Notes: generated from the sequence alone by a model not told the origin. Shown: positions 12,864-22,410, counted from the stretch's first letter. The stretch: 64,000 nucleotides of DNA from Pedomonas mirosovicensis (GCF_022569295.1 NZ_JAKFIA010000002.1:124001-188000); one strand, 5' to 3'. Program-made: numbers and translations.

Positions 12864-14030
12864 CTATGCCTTGTCCTCCGGGTTTTCCTCCTGCGGCTTT
12901 TCCGGCCGGGTGTGGCGTTGCACGCCCGCGATGTCGCGTTCGTCGCTCAGCAGCAGGGCAACAGGGCGCAGCGCCGGAACCTGGGCGAACACGATGATGA
13001 GCAGCACGGTCATGGGGACGGCGACGAGCGCGCCGGCCATGCCCCAGATCCACGTCCACAGCAGGAGGGCGATGAGAATAATCAGCGGCGAGATGGCCAG
13101 CTGGCGGCCGAGCACCTTGGGGTCGACGTAGTTGCCGATGATCTGCTCGATGACGAGGAGGCCGCCGGCGACGAGCAGGGCCGTGGTGGTATCCTGGGTG
13201 AAGGCGACATAAAGGACCGGCAGGATGCCGGCGATGATCGAGCCGACCGTGGGCACGAAGTTGAGGAGGAAGGCGAGCAGGCCCCACACCAGCAGCAGCC
13301 GGATGCCGAAGAGGGCAAGGTAGCCGGCGTAAAGCGCGCCGGTCGCGAGCCCCAGCAGGGTGCGGGTGAGGAAATAGTGGCGGAAACGCTGGCCGATGGC
13401 GGTGACGGCTGCGCCCCAGCGATCGTGCCCGCCGCTGATGCTGAGGAGCTTGCCGCGCCACGTGCCGGCCTCGGCCAGCATCAGCAGCACGAGGAAGAGC
13501 ACCAGCACCAGGCCGGTGACAAGGGAGGTGAGCGCGGAGAGCAGGCCCGTGGCGTAGGAGGCCAGCGCCTCCATGCCCCGGCTCAGGCTGCCGGCGACCT
13601 GCTCCTGCCCGCCCAGCAGCTGGGTAAGGCCGGATTTTCCCGCCAGCGCCATGACCTGCTGGCGCAGCGGGCCGGAGGCCTGCGGAATCTCCCCCAGCAC
13701 CTGCCGGGCGGCCAGCGCCAGCCCGCCCACCAGAAGGGCGAGGATGAGGAGAACCAGCGCCAGAGCCGCCAGGTTGCCAAGCCAGCGCAGGCGGCCGGGC
13801 ACGCGGGCCTGCACCCAGCCGCTGACCGGCCAGACGCTGATCGCCACCACGACCGCCACGGCCACGGGCAGCGTGACGGAAACCGTGGCGCGCAGGGTCC
13901 AGGCCAGCGCGAGGGTGAGCAGCAGCCCCAGCATCCACACCCACGCGCGGGAGCCAGCCTGAGGCGGCCTGTTCTGCGGCGGCCTGTTCTGCAGCGGGCT
14001 GGCGGCGCCTGCCGGTGGGTGTCCTGCCAT
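12864..14030 (-). CDS. AI-2E family membrane permease (PerM/TqsA type)
   Basis: 388 residues from the ATG at 14030; the frame is open far upstream into the enoyl-CoA hydratase gene, but the protein-like sequence begins here. The first 25 residues contain a short NRPPQ-NRPPQ repeat, followed by helices (WVWMLGLLLTLALAWTLRA), a soluble middle domain, and the family's C-terminal block with FVPTVGSIIAGILPVLYV and NYVDPKVLGRQLAISPL. Members are eight-helix transporters; some export autoinducer-2 and others Na+ or other ions, so the substrate is not known. It is followed by no clear terminator. Confidence 0.88.
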   Translation of the reverse strand: MAGHPPAGAASPLQNRPPQNRPPQAGSRAWVWMLGLLLTLALAWTLRATVSVTLPVAVAVVVAISVWPVSGWVQARVPGRLRWLGNLAALALVLLILALLVGGLALAARQVLGEIPQASGPLRQQVMALAGKSGLTQLLGGQEQVAGSLSRGMEALASYATGLLSALTSLVTGLVLVLFLVLLMLAEAGTWRGKLLSISGGHDRWGAAVTAIGQRFRHYFLTRTLLGLATGALYAGYLALFGIRLLLVWGLLAFLLNFVPTVGSIIAGILPVLYVAFTQDTTTALLVAGGLLVIEQIIGNYVDPKVLGRQLAISPLIILIALLLWTWIWGMAGALVAVPMTVLLIIVFAQVPALRPVALLLSDERDIAGVQRHTRPEKPQEENPEDKA

Positions 14031-14134
14031 GGCGTGTTCTCCCCCAGTCCTTGCGCGGATAGGCCAGGGACAGAACGGGCGGCCTCGCGCCCCTGTTCCG
14101 GGTGCGGGCGGATGGACGGCGGACGACGCGCCGC

Positions 14135-14932
14135 TCAGGCGTCGCTGAAATCCGGCTGGCGCTTCTCCAGGCGGGCGCGGATGGCCTCGATGAAATCCTC
14201 CTGCGCCGCGCACAGGCCCAGCATCTCCGCCTCCAGCGCCAGCTGCTCCTCCGCCGTGCGGTGGAGGGACTGGCGCAACAGCGCCTTCATGCCCCGCAGC
14301 GCCACCGGCGGCGTTGCCGCCAGCTGGGCCGCGATCACCGCCGTGCGCTTCTCCAGCGTCGCATCGGGCACCACCCAGGTGACGAGGCCGTAGCGCTCCG
14401 CCTGGGCAGCATCGAGCCGCTCGCCGAGCAAGCAGAGCCGCAGCGCCCGCGCCAGCCCCAGCTTGCGCGGCAGATGCCAGGACTCGCCGTGGTCCGCCGT
14501 GTGGGCCTGCTTGATCTGGGGCGCGGAAAAGCGCGACGTCTCGGCGGCGATGACAAGATCGGCCGCCGCAACGAACTGAAGCGCCGCCCCGGTGACATGC
14601 CCGCGGGTGCTGACCAGCACCGGCTGGGGCACCTGATGCAGCGCCAGGAACAGGGGCGCGGCGACCTGCCCGGCAACCTCGCGCACCATGGCCGCGCGGG
14701 CAGGCGCGGGCGCGCGGAGGAGCGCCGCCGCATCCCGCAGATCCGCGCCTTCGCAGAAGTGGCGGCCATTGCCGCGCAGCACCACGACGCGGGTCTCCTC
14801 GTCTTCCCGCAGAGCCCGGAACAGGGCGGTGAGACCCTGGGCCATGGCGGGGGTGACGACATTGCCGGCCTCGGGCCGGTTGAGGGTGATCCTGAGGATG
14901 CCGTTCTCCCGCTCGACCGCCAGCCCGTCCAT
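14135..14932 (-). CDS. Enoyl-CoA hydratase/isomerase family protein
   Basis: 265 residues of the crotonase fold. The N-terminal ILRITLNRPEAGNVVTPAM and the oxyanion region GNGRHFCEGADLRD are typical, and the second motif reads RGHVTGAALQFVAAADLV. The usual catalytic glutamate pair is not clearly conserved: residues near THVTGA-AL suggest a divergent or isomerase-type member. The product would hydrate or isomerise an acyl-CoA double bond. It lies 104 bp upstream of the permease gene on the same strand; no functional link is evident. Confidence 0.88.
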   Translation of the reverse strand: MDGLAVERENGILRITLNRPEAGNVVTPAMAQGLTALFRALREDEETRVVVLRGNGRHFCEGADLRDAAALLRAPAPARAAMVREVAGQVAAPLFLALHQVPQPVLVSTRGHVTGAALQFVAAADLVIAAETSRFSAPQIKQAHTADHGESWHLPRKLGLARALRLCLLGERLDAAQAERYGLVTWVVPDATLEKRTAVIAAQLAATPPVALRGMKALLRQSLHRTAEEQLALEAEMLGLCAAQEDFIEAIRARLEKRQPDFSDA

Positions 14933-15297
14933 GCTTCAACGCTCCATCGCCACCAGATCCGGCCAGCACGCAGCCACCCCGCCGGGAGACGCAAGGGCAT
15001 CCCCGTGAACTTTGGAACTGGAATAACGTGAAACAAGGCAAGCAGATGCACGCCCGGCATGAGAGATGGCGGTGAAGACCGAGTGTTTTCGCCAGCCTGG
15101 TTTTTGCAAAGGCGCAGAAGCGCGAGACTCAAGGGAGCCCCGCCCCCCTTTAAGCCCCCTTCGATTCCACGAGCGCACCCGGTCAAACCCGCGCCCGAAT
15201 TTTTTTCACACGACCTGCGCGAGAATTGCGCCGGATCAATTCCTTGCGCGGGCGAGCCCGCCACAAAGCGCCCACCAACCCTGGCGGGAGCAAGACC
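14933..15297. other. Intergenic gap between enoyl-CoA hydratase and ompW
   Basis: A divergent gap of 365 bp. Several short frames exist but none has a protein-like composition or start signal. An AT-rich patch with a T run near 15.2 kb could hold the ompW promoter; no operator or RNA was recognised. Confidence 0.5.
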
Positions 15298-15951
15298 ATG
15301 AACATGAAACTGATGACGTGCGCGGCCCTGATCGGCGCCCTGGCGGCCACGCCCACCCACGCCGAGGCGGGGGACTGGCTGCTGCGGCTTCGCGGCATCT
15401 GGGTGGCGCCGAACGACAGCTCCTCGGGCATCCGCCCCGCCTTCCCCGGCGACCGGGTGGGCGTGACGAGCGCGGTGATGCCGGAATTCGACGTGACCTA
15501 TTTCGTGGCGAAACACGTGGGGCTGGAGCTCATCCTCGCCACCACCAAGCACGACGTGAACGGCAAGCGCGGCCTCAGCGGCCTTGGGGAAGTGGCGGAC
15601 GCCTGGGCGCTGCCGCCGACGCTGACCGCGCAGTACCACTTCGCGCCCGATGCCAAAGTGCGCCCCTATGTGGGCATCGGCCTCAACTACACCCTGTTCT
15701 ACGGCGAGGACGCCGGCAACGCGCTGAACGCCGCCATCGGCCGCACGAAGGTGACGCTGGATGACAGCTTCGGCCTTGCCCTGCAGGCGGGCGTGGACGT
15801 GGACGTGACGGAGACGATCTTCCTCAACCTCGATGTGAAATACATCGACATGGACACCACGGCGAGGCTCCAAACCGGGGCTCTGGTGAACACGGTGGAT
15901 GTCAGCCTCGATCCGATCATCGTGGGCGTCGGCATCGGAATGCGCTTCTAA
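15298..15951 (+). CDS. OmpW family outer-membrane protein
   Basis: 217 residues from the ATG at 15298, preceded by GGCGGGAG about 6-7 bases upstream; the in-frame start at 15226 lacks this. A signal peptide (MNMKLMTCAALIGALAATPT, cleaved near HAEA) is followed by an eight-stranded barrel: GDWLLRLRGIWVAP opens it, then HVGLELILATTKHDV, YVGIGLNYTLFYGE, VTETIFLNLDVKYIDMDT and a terminal phenylalanine (GIGMRF). OmpW proteins form narrow hydrophobic channels linked to stress and small hydrophobic compounds. Complete. Confidence 0.93.
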   Translation: MNMKLMTCAALIGALAATPTHAEAGDWLLRLRGIWVAPNDSSSGIRPAFPGDRVGVTSAVMPEFDVTYFVAKHVGLELILATTKHDVNGKRGLSGLGEVADAWALPPTLTAQYHFAPDAKVRPYVGIGLNYTLFYGEDAGNALNAAIGRTKVTLDDSFGLALQAGVDVDVTETIFLNLDVKYIDMDTTARLQTGALVNTVDVSLDPIIVGVGIGMRF

Positions 15952-15996
15952 CGCCCGCATTTCCGGCGATCGGCTCGCAGATCCACCGCGCCGCCT

Positions 15997-16027
15997 TGAG
16001 CCTCCGGGGCCTTGCTCCGGGGGCTCA
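15997..16027 (+). terminator. Hairpin behind ompW
   Basis: Arms TGAGCCTCCGG and CCGGGGGCTCA pair with one wobble, 45 bases after the ompW stop. There is no T tract, so it is a probable but not classical terminator. It lies upstream of the putative metY promoter (TTGACA at 16043). Confidence 0.45.
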
Positions 16028-16060
16028 GGCCATGCCGGGCGGTTGACAGATTATTGCGCG

Positions 16061-16105
16061 TCGACCTAGGGATGGTTCGATTTGGAAAATTCATAACGAG
16101 GTCGA
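16061..16105 (+). promoter_or_regulatory. Inverted repeat covering the metY ribosome-binding site
   Basis: TCGACCT (16061-16067) is exactly complementary to AGGTCGA (16099-16105), which contains the metY Shine-Dalgarno, and ATG follows at 16107. If transcribed as a whole it would hide the start region; alternatively it is a DNA operator. No known SAM riboswitch consensus was found in it. Confidence 0.35.
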
Positions 16106-16106
16106 G

Positions 16107-17402
16107 ATGCCCAATAATTCCAAACTTCGCCCCGAGACGCTGGCCGTGCACGCGGGCTGGCGGGCCGACCCGGCAACGGGCGCGGTGGCCGTGCCGATCT
16201 ACCAGACCACCTCCTACCAGTTTCGCGATACGGAGCACGCCGCCAACCTGTTCGCCCTTAAAGAGCTGGGCAACATCTACACCCGCCTCGGCAACCCGAC
16301 GGTGGATGTGCTGGAGCAGCGGGTGGCAGCGCTGGAAGGCGGCGTTGCCGCCGTCGCCACGGCCTCGGGCCAGGCGGCCTCCACCTACTCCGTGCTGAAC
16401 CTGGCAAAAGCCGGAGACAACATCGTCAGCTCGACCAACCTTTACGGCGGCACCTGGAACCTGTGGGCGAACACGCTGAAGGATTTGGGAATAGAAGTGC
16501 GGCTTGTGGACCCCGCCGACCCGGAGAACTTCCGCCGCGCAACGGACGAGCGCACCCGCGCCTACTACGCCGAGAGCCTGCCCAACCCCAAGCTGAACGT
16601 GTTCCCCATTGCGGAGGTGGCCGCCATCGGCCGGGAGTTCGGCGTGCCGCTGATCGTCGACAACACCGCCGCGCCCATCCTCCTCCGCCCGCTGGAACAC
16701 GGCGCGGCGATCGTTGTTTATTCCGCCACCAAATACCTCGGCGGGCACGGCACCTCCATCGGCGGGCTGATCGTTGACGGCGGCACTTTCGACTGGGCGG
16801 CCCACAAGGAGCGCCAGCCCATGCTGAACACGCCGGACCCCAGCTACCACGGCGCGATCTGGACCGAAGCCACCAAGGACATGGGGCCGGTCGCCTACAT
16901 CATCCGCGTTCGCACCAACCTCCTGCGCGACATCGGGGCCGCCCTCTCCCCCTTCAACGCCTTCCAGCTGATCCAGGGCATCGAGACCCTGCCGCTCCGC
17001 ATGCAGCGCCACTGCGAGAACGCCGCCGCAGTCGCCGGCTGGCTCGCCAAGCACCCCAAGGTCACCAAGGTCATCCACCCCTCGCAGCAGACGGGGCGCG
17101 AGCGCGCGCTGGCCGACAAATACCTGCAGGGCGGATACGGCAGCCTTGTCGGCTTTGAACTGGAGGGCGGGCTGGAAGCGGGCCGCCGCTTCATCGATGC
17201 GCTCAAGCTGTTCTATCACGTCGCCAACATCGGCGACGCGCGGAGTCTGGCCATCCACCCGGCCTCGACCACCCACTCCCAGCTGAGCGCCGAGGAACAA
17301 CTCGCAACCGGCGTGACGCCCGGCTACGTGCGCCTCTCCATCGGCATCGAGCACATCGACGACATCCTCGCCGATCTGGACGCGGCGCTTGCGGCAGCGT
17401 GA
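16107..17402 (+). CDS. metY: O-acetylhomoserine aminocarboxypropyltransferase / cysteine synthase-type enzyme
   Basis: 431 residues, the long form typical of MetY rather than the shorter (about 390) MetB/MetZ. It has the conserved N-terminal [20 protein letters not shown], the YTRLGNPT motif, and the PLP lysine in [16 protein letters not shown]. The C-terminal [14 protein letters not shown] block is diagnostic of the family. The enzyme uses sulfide (or methanethiol) and O-acetylhomoserine to make homocysteine (or methionine) in the cytoplasm. It is monocistronic; its leader contains an inverted repeat over the ribosome-binding site. Confidence 0.95.
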   Translation: MPNNSKLRPETLAVHAGWRADPATGAVAVPIYQTTSYQFRDTEHAANLFALKELGNIYTRLGNPTVDVLEQRVAALEGGVAAVATASGQAASTYSVLNLAKAGDNIVSSTNLYGGTWNLWANTLKDLGIEVRLVDPADPENFRRATDERTRAYYAESLPNPKLNVFPIAEVAAIGREFGVPLIVDNTAAPILLRPLEHGAAIVVYSATKYLGGHGTSIGGLIVDGGTFDWAAHKERQPMLNTPDPSYHGAIWTEATKDMGPVAYIIRVRTNLLRDIGAALSPFNAFQLIQGIETLPLRMQRHCENAAAVAGWLAKHPKVTKVIHPSQQTGRERALADKYLQGGYGSLVGFELEGGLEAGRRFIDALKLFYHVANIGDARSLAIHPASTTHSQLSAEEQLATGVTPGYVRLSIGIEHIDDILADLDAALAAA

Positions 17403-17423
17403 GGGGGCGAACTAGGGTTTCAT

Positions 17424-17598
17424 GCAGGGGTCCTGGACCCCTGCCCCCCTTCGTTTTCAGGGCTGCGTGCGGGAGATCGGGCGCGGCCCTTTTCTGATCG
17501 CCGGATTTATCGGGGTGCGCCTGGGGCAAGCTATGGGCGCGCAAGGAAGGGCGCGGCCCGAATAACGAATGGGGGCGCGGGGGACCGAGGCCCCCCGC
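17424..17598. repeat. Paired gene-end hairpins, copy 1 (metY / small membrane ORF)
   Basis: In the convergent gap 17403-17620. First hairpin at 17424-17444 has arms GCAGGGGTCC and GGACCCCTGC and is followed by CCCCCCTTCGTTTTCAGGGC. Second hairpin at 17577-17598 has arms GCGGGGG and CCCCCGC and is preceded by CGAATGGGGG, the reverse of the first layout. Each hairpin sits behind one of the two converging genes, so a bidirectional terminator role is inferred. Confidence 0.6.
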
Positions 17599-17620
17599 AA
17601 AAACCCCTCCTGCTCAAAAA

Positions 17621-17746
17621 TCACATGCAGAACGCGACGAGGGAATTCCACGCCACGAGCAGGCCGTTCTTCAGCCACAGCGCGCAGCCGAGAAGCACGA
17701 GCGCGAGCCCGGCGAGGAGGAAGGCGAGGTGGACGCGGCCGTTCAT
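17621..17746 (-). CDS. 41-residue hypothetical membrane peptide
   Basis: ATG at 17746 lies 8 bases behind the stop of the MFS gene on the same strand. The product starts MNGRVHLAFLLAGLALVLLG, a single strongly hydrophobic helix, then CALWLKNGLLVAWNSLVAFC. I do not recognise a family. Tight spacing to the MFS gene and a coherent membrane-protein composition support a real gene, perhaps an accessory peptide; it could also be an accidental short frame. Confidence 0.5.
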   Translation of the reverse strand: MNGRVHLAFLLAGLALVLLGCALWLKNGLLVAWNSLVAFCM

Positions 17747-17753
17747 GCCGCCA

Positions 17754-18977
17754 TCACTCCGCGGGCCTGAGACGCGCGACGGGCGTTTCGCGGATGGGCA
17801 GGTGGATGAGGGCGGCGAGGATGCCGAAGAGAATGGCGGTGATCCAGGCGGCATCGTAGGAGCCGAGGAGGTCGTAGGCGTAGCCCGCCGCCCACGCGCC
17901 GAAGAAGCTGCCCACCTGGTGGCTGAGGAAGACGATGCCGAAGAGCGTCGAGAGGTAGCGCATGCCGAACATGGCCCCGACGAGGCCGCTGGTGAGCGGC
18001 ACGGTGCCGAGCCAGAGGAAGCCCATGGCGGCGGCAAAGGCGAGCGCCGAGGCCTGCGAGACCGGCACGAGCAGGAAGGCGAGGATGACGAGCGAGCGGA
18101 CGAAGTAGATGCCCGCCAGCAGGTGGTTCTTCGGCCAGCGCCCGCCCCACACGCCAAAGAGGTAGGACCCGAAGATGTTGAACAGGCCGACAAGCGCCAG
18201 CGCCATGGCCCCGGTGCTGGCCGGCAGGCCGGAGTCGCGCAGATAGGCGGGCAGGTGCGTGCCGATGAAGGCAAGGTGCAGGCCGCAGACGAAGAAGCCG
18301 GCAACGAGCAGCAAATAGTCCCGGTGGGAGCCTGCCTCGCGCAGCGCCTCGCCCATGGACTGGGCGCGGGCGGGGCCGTGGCCTTCCTGCGGCTTGCCGG
18401 CGACGCCCAGCGCCAGCGCGATGGCCACCGCCATCACCGCCGCCAGCGCCATGAAGGCCATGCGCCAGCCCAGCTCCCCGATGAGCGCCTGGGCGCCCGG
18501 CACGACGAGGAACTGGCCGAGCGAGCCGCCCGCCGTGGTGATGCCGAAGGCAAGGGCGCGCTGGCGCTCGGGCACCACGCGGCCGACCGCGCCCAGAAGC
18601 ACGACGAAGGTGGTGGAGGAGAGCGCCACGCCGACCATGAGACCGAGGGAGAGGTGCAGGCCCCACGCGCTGCCGATGTGGGCGGCGAGCAGCAGCCCCG
18701 CGCTGTAGAGAACCGCGCCCGCGGCAACGAGGCGGCCCGCGCCATGCCGGTCCGCCAGCGCGCCGATGAAGGGCTGGGCCAGCCCCCAGAGCAGGTTCTG
18801 AATGGCGATGGCCATGCCGAAGGCTTCGCGCCCGCTGCCCAGATCGAGGCTGACCGGCTGGAGGAACAGGCCGAAGCTCTGGCGCACGCCCATGCTGAGG
18901 GTGACGATGATGGCCGCACAGGCCACGGTAATCCATGCCATGCGGGCAGATGTGCCGGGGATTGCCTGCTGCTGCAT
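17754..18977 (-). CDS. MFS transporter
   Basis: 407 residues with 12 predicted membrane helices. The N-terminal half has SMGVRQSFGLFLQPVSLDLG and the loop motif GALADRHGAGRLVAAG; the second half has LYAD-free GVWGGRWPKNHLLAG. The pattern resembles the oxalate/formate-antiporter and YbfB-like anion symporter groups, in which substrates are mostly organic acids, but the substrate cannot be told from sequence. It is followed by a 41-residue membrane ORF. A 223-bp gap separates it from the divergent siderophore receptor gene. Confidence 0.88.
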   Translation of the reverse strand: MQQQAIPGTSARMAWITVACAAIIVTLSMGVRQSFGLFLQPVSLDLGSGREAFGMAIAIQNLLWGLAQPFIGALADRHGAGRLVAAGAVLYSAGLLLAAHIGSAWGLHLSLGLMVGVALSSTTFVVLLGAVGRVVPERQRALAFGITTAGGSLGQFLVVPGAQALIGELGWRMAFMALAAVMAVAIALALGVAGKPQEGHGPARAQSMGEALREAGSHRDYLLLVAGFFVCGLHLAFIGTHLPAYLRDSGLPASTGAMALALVGLFNIFGSYLFGVWGGRWPKNHLLAGIYFVRSLVILAFLLVPVSQASALAFAAAMGFLWLGTVPLTSGLVGAMFGMRYLSTLFGIVFLSHQVGSFFGAWAAGYAYDLLGSYDAAWITAILFGILAALIHLPIRETPVARLRPAE

Positions 18978-19144
18978 CCTGTTCTCTCCGAGGCGTCGGG
19001 GCAGATAGGTAGGGCCTCTATCATACGATCGCGCGCCCTTGAGGGAAACGGGCGACCGGGCGCAAAACCGGCAACCAACTGTTTCTGCGCCGGAAACCGA
19101 ACCGGCCGGCCGGGATTCATTTCGGGCCGGGAGTCGATTTACTA

Positions 19145-19169
19145 TTGCGACACATTCTCATTATTGATA
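19145..19169 (+). promoter_or_regulatory. Putative Fur-type iron box before the siderophore receptor
   Basis: TTGCGACACATTCTCATT followed by ATTGATA lies 32 bp before the receptor ATG. It resembles the TTGCGAATnATTCTCATT pattern common before siderophore-receptor genes. The match is by eye; binding of Fur is inferred. Confidence 0.5.
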
Positions 19170-19200
19170 GTCGGGCCGCAGTTGATACACCGAGGTACCG

Positions 19201-21204
19201 ATGCAGCGACCCCTGACCCTTGCCCTTCTGCTTTCCACCGCCCTGGCGCCGGCCGCCCTGGCCGAAGCCGCCGATGCGGGCCCCCGGACAGAAGACATCA
19301 TCGTCACCGGCAACACCACGGCCGCCACCAAGACCGAGACGCCGCTCATCGAGATTCCCCAATCGGTCACGCTGATCGACGCGCGCCGGCTGGAGGACCG
19401 CCGGCCGCAGACGCTGAACCAGGCGCTGGCCTATACGCCGGGCGTGAACGTGGGCAACTACGGGTTCGACACGCGCTACGACGCCTTTTTCATCCGCGGC
19501 TTCCAGGCCACCTACACGGGCGTGTTCCGCGATGGCCTGCGCCAGCTGAACAGCCCCTCCGGCCTGTTCCGCAACGAGCCCTATGGGCTTGAGAGCCTGA
19601 CGGTGGTGCGCGGCCCGGCCTCCGTGCTCTATGGGGCCAGCGGCGCGGGCGGCCTTGTGGACGTTCGCAGCAAGCGGCCGACGGATGCGCCCTTCTATGA
19701 GGTGGAAGGGATCATCGGCAACCACGACCGGTATCAGGTGAACGCCGACCTCTCCGGCCCGCTGACCGCGAACGGCAGCCTCAGCTACCGCCTGACGGGC
19801 GTTGCCCGCGACAGCGGCACGCAGCTGGAAGGCTACCCGGACAACCGCTATTTCATCGCCCCCGCGCTGCGCTTCGCGCCGAGCGAGGACACGTCCATCA
19901 CCCTCCTTGGCGAATATATGAAGTCCAAGACCGGGGCGAGCGCGGTCTATTACAACGATGCCAACGGCATCACCGATCTCTGGTCGAGCGACCCGCGCTT
20001 CAACGACTTCGACCACGAGCAGTGGCGCGTGGGCTATGAGGCGGAGCACCGGTTCAGCGATGCCGTGAAGGTGCGGCAGAACCTGCGCTACACCGACATC
20101 CACGCCCACCTGGACTATGGCTTCGTGATCGACCCCGCCTCGACGCCGGTGACGCGCGGCTCAGGCGTTGCCATCGACGACAACCACTCCTTCAACATCG
20201 ACAACCAGGCGCAGGTGGATTTCACCACCGGCATCTTCACCCACCGGGTGCTGGTCGGCTTCGATTACAACAACGTGAAGTACCACACGGCCGAGGGCTA
20301 CGGCAGCATTCCCGCCACCGGCGCGGTGCCCGAACCGGCGACCAGCCCGACCGCCCGCCAGAGCTTCGACCAGACCGGGCTCTACGCGCAGGATCAGATC
20401 AAAGCCGGGCCGCTTGGCATCGTCGCCGGCATCCGCCACGACTGGCTCGATGCCCGCACGCAAAAGCCGGGCGCCGACGAGATAAAGCAGGACGACAAGG
20501 CGCTGACGGGCCGCGTCGGCGTGACCTGGGATTTCGGCAACGGGCTGGTGCCCTACGCCAACTGGTCGTCCTCGTTCGAGCCGAACATCGGCCTCCTCGT
20601 TGACGACACGCCCGCCCAGCCCACCAAGGCCAAGCAGGTGGAAGCAGGCCTGAAATACCAGTTCCCCGGCAACCGGGCGCTGCTGAGCGCCGCCGTGTTC
20701 CAGATCAAGCAGAAGAACGGCGTGGTGTTCGATGCCTCCAGCGGCATCAACGAGCAGGTACAATTCGACCTGCGCTCGCGCGGGCTTGAGCTGGAAGCCT
20801 CGGTGCGGCTGGCCGAAGGGCTCGATCTGACCGCCGCCTACGCCTACACCGACATGGAAATCCGCCGCGGCGCGGCCGGCACGGCGGGCAAGACGCTCTC
20901 GGCGACGCCCAAGCACAGCGCCTCGGTGTGGGCCGACTACGCCTTCGCCGGCACCGGGCTCGGCCTTGGGGGCGGCGTGCGCTACTTCGGCAAGAGCTAC
21001 GGCAACGACCTCAACACCATCCGCAACGACGACCGGGCGTTCGTGGATGCCGTCGTCCACTACAGCGTGCCGTCCATCGCCGGCCTGCGCCTGCAGCTGA
21101 ACGCCTACAACCTGTTCGACAGCGAGCCGGTGACCTGCGCGGCGGGCTACTGCTACCGGAGCGAGGGCCGCACGGTGCTCGGCAGCGTTCGTTACCGGTT
21201 CTAG
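19201..21204 (+). CDS. TonB-dependent siderophore receptor
   Basis: 667 residues. A signal peptide (MQRPLTLALLLSTALAPAAL, cleaved near LAEA) precedes a TonB box-like EDIIVTGN and a plug domain with PLIEIPQSVTLID and YDAFFIRGF; the barrel ends in LGSVRYRF with terminal phenylalanine. These are marks of the ferrichrome/ferrioxamine-type siderophore receptors (TIGR01783). It imports ferric siderophore through the outer membrane using TonB energy. The next two genes (PepSY protein and a small membrane protein) follow in the same direction, forming an iron-uptake unit with a Fur-like box in front. The siderophore itself is unknown. Confidence 0.94.
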   Translation: MQRPLTLALLLSTALAPAALAEAADAGPRTEDIIVTGNTTAATKTETPLIEIPQSVTLIDARRLEDRRPQTLNQALAYTPGVNVGNYGFDTRYDAFFIRGFQATYTGVFRDGLRQLNSPSGLFRNEPYGLESLTVVRGPASVLYGASGAGGLVDVRSKRPTDAPFYEVEGIIGNHDRYQVNADLSGPLTANGSLSYRLTGVARDSGTQLEGYPDNRYFIAPALRFAPSEDTSITLLGEYMKSKTGASAVYYNDANGITDLWSSDPRFNDFDHEQWRVGYEAEHRFSDAVKVRQNLRYTDIHAHLDYGFVIDPASTPVTRGSGVAIDDNHSFNIDNQAQVDFTTGIFTHRVLVGFDYNNVKYHTAEGYGSIPATGAVPEPATSPTARQSFDQTGLYAQDQIKAGPLGIVAGIRHDWLDARTQKPGADEIKQDDKALTGRVGVTWDFGNGLVPYANWSSSFEPNIGLLVDDTPAQPTKAKQVEAGLKYQFPGNRALLSAAVFQIKQKNGVVFDASSGINEQVQFDLRSRGLELEASVRLAEGLDLTAAYAYTDMEIRRGAAGTAGKTLSATPKHSASVWADYAFAGTGLGLGGGVRYFGKSYGNDLNTIRNDDRAFVDAVVHYSVPSIAGLRLQLNAYNLFDSEPVTCAAGYCYRSEGRTVLGSVRYRF

Positions 21205-21234
21205 GCGCGGCGCCAGCGACAGGGAGGCAGAGGC

Positions 21235-22410
21235 ATGACCCACAGGACAATCCGCATCTGGGCCTGGGTTCACAAGTGGACCAGCCTTATCTGCACCCTC
21301 TTCCTCCTGATGCTGTGCATCACGGGCCTGCCGCTCATCTTCCACCACGAAATCGAGGACGCGTTCGACAACGGCCCGCCCTTCGCAACAGCCGCGCAGG
21401 ACGCCCCGCCCGCCAGCCTCGACGCCATGGTGGCCAAGGCGCGCGCCATCGCGCCCGATCATGTGGTGAGCGGCGTCTACCTCAACCCCGACCGGCCGGA
21501 GGTGATGGTGTTCATGCCGCCCAGCTGGCAGGCGGTGGTGGAGCGGCCGTTCGACACGCTGTTCGCCACCTTTGACGCGGTGAGCGGCATCGAGCGCGGC
21601 CGCACCGGCAGCGAGCCCAACCAGGCGGCCGGCTTCCTCGACCTGATGCTGCGGCTGCACGTGGACATGTTCATGCTGCTGCCGGGCCAGCTGTTCCTCG
21701 GCCTCATGGGCCTCCTGTTTCTAGCGGCCATCGTCTCGGGCGTGGTGCTCTATGGCCCCTTCACCCGGCGGCTGGAGTTCGGCGCGGTGCGGAAAACCCG
21801 CTCCCCCCGCACCAAGTGGCTCGACCTGCATAATTTGCTCGGCATCGTCACCCTCGCCTGGGCGAGCGTCGTCGGCTTCACCGGCGCGCTCAACGAGCTG
21901 TCGCTTCCGCTCTACCAGAACTACATCGCCAAGGATGTCGGCGCCGTCATCGCGCCGTGGCAGGGCGAGGAGCCGCCGGCGCCCGGCCGGCTGGCCTCGG
22001 TCGACACGGTGGTCGCCAACGTCTCCAAGGCCCTGCCGGACATGCAGGTGACCTTCGTCAGCTTCCCCGGCAACCCGTTCGGCTCCCCCCACCATTATTT
22101 CGTGTGGACCGACGGCCGCTCGGCGCTGGAATCCCGCCTGCAAACCACCGTGCTGGTGGAGGCAACGACCGGCGAGGTCAGCTCCATCCTCCCCATGCCC
22201 TGGTATATCCGGGCGATCGAGGTGAGCCGCCCGCTCCACTTCGGCGACTACGGCGGGCTGCCGCTCAAAATCATCTGGGCGCTGTTCGATATCGCCACCA
22301 TCGTGGTGCTCGGCAGCGGGCTTTACCTGTGGCTGAAGCGGAGCCGTTCCGCCACCGCCGCCCGCCCGCAGGCAGCCGCCGCCGCACCGGCGCTGGAGAC
22401 CCTGGCATGA
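21235..22410 (+). CDS. PepSY-associated membrane protein (PiuB-like)
   Basis: 391 residues. The N-terminal RIWAWVHKWTSLICTLFLL helix with its histidine, the LHVDMFMLLPGQLFLGLMG helix, KWLDLHNLLGIVTLAWA and a C-terminal helix (FDIATIVVLGSGLYLWLKR) make the four-helix PepSY_TM plan with periplasmic PepSY loops between. Members placed behind siderophore receptors are thought to act as inner-membrane ferric-siderophore reductases. It starts 30 bp behind the receptor gene and overlaps the next gene by ATGA, so it is in one operon. Confidence 0.92.
   Translation: MTHRTIRIWAWVHKWTSLICTLFLLMLCITGLPLIFHHEIEDAFDNGPPFATAAQDAPPASLDAMVAKARAIAPDHVVSGVYLNPDRPEVMVFMPPSWQAVVERPFDTLFATFDAVSGIERGRTGSEPNQAAGFLDLMLRLHVDMFMLLPGQLFLGLMGLLFLAAIVSGVVLYGPFTRRLEFGAVRKTRSPRTKWLDLHNLLGIVTLAWASVVGFTGALNELSLPLYQNYIAKDVGAVIAPWQGEEPPAPGRLASVDTVVANVSKALPDMQVTFVSFPGNPFGSPHHYFVWTDGRSALESRLQTTVLVEATTGEVSSILPMPWYIRAIEVSRPLHFGDYGGLPLKIIWALFDIATIVVLGSGLYLWLKRSRSATAARPQAAAAAPALETLA

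Noticed and set aside
15952-16106. SAM-II or other known SAM riboswitch before metY
   Set aside because: A GATTTGG occurs but the remaining conserved parts (GCTAAA-type and pseudoknot arms) are absent.
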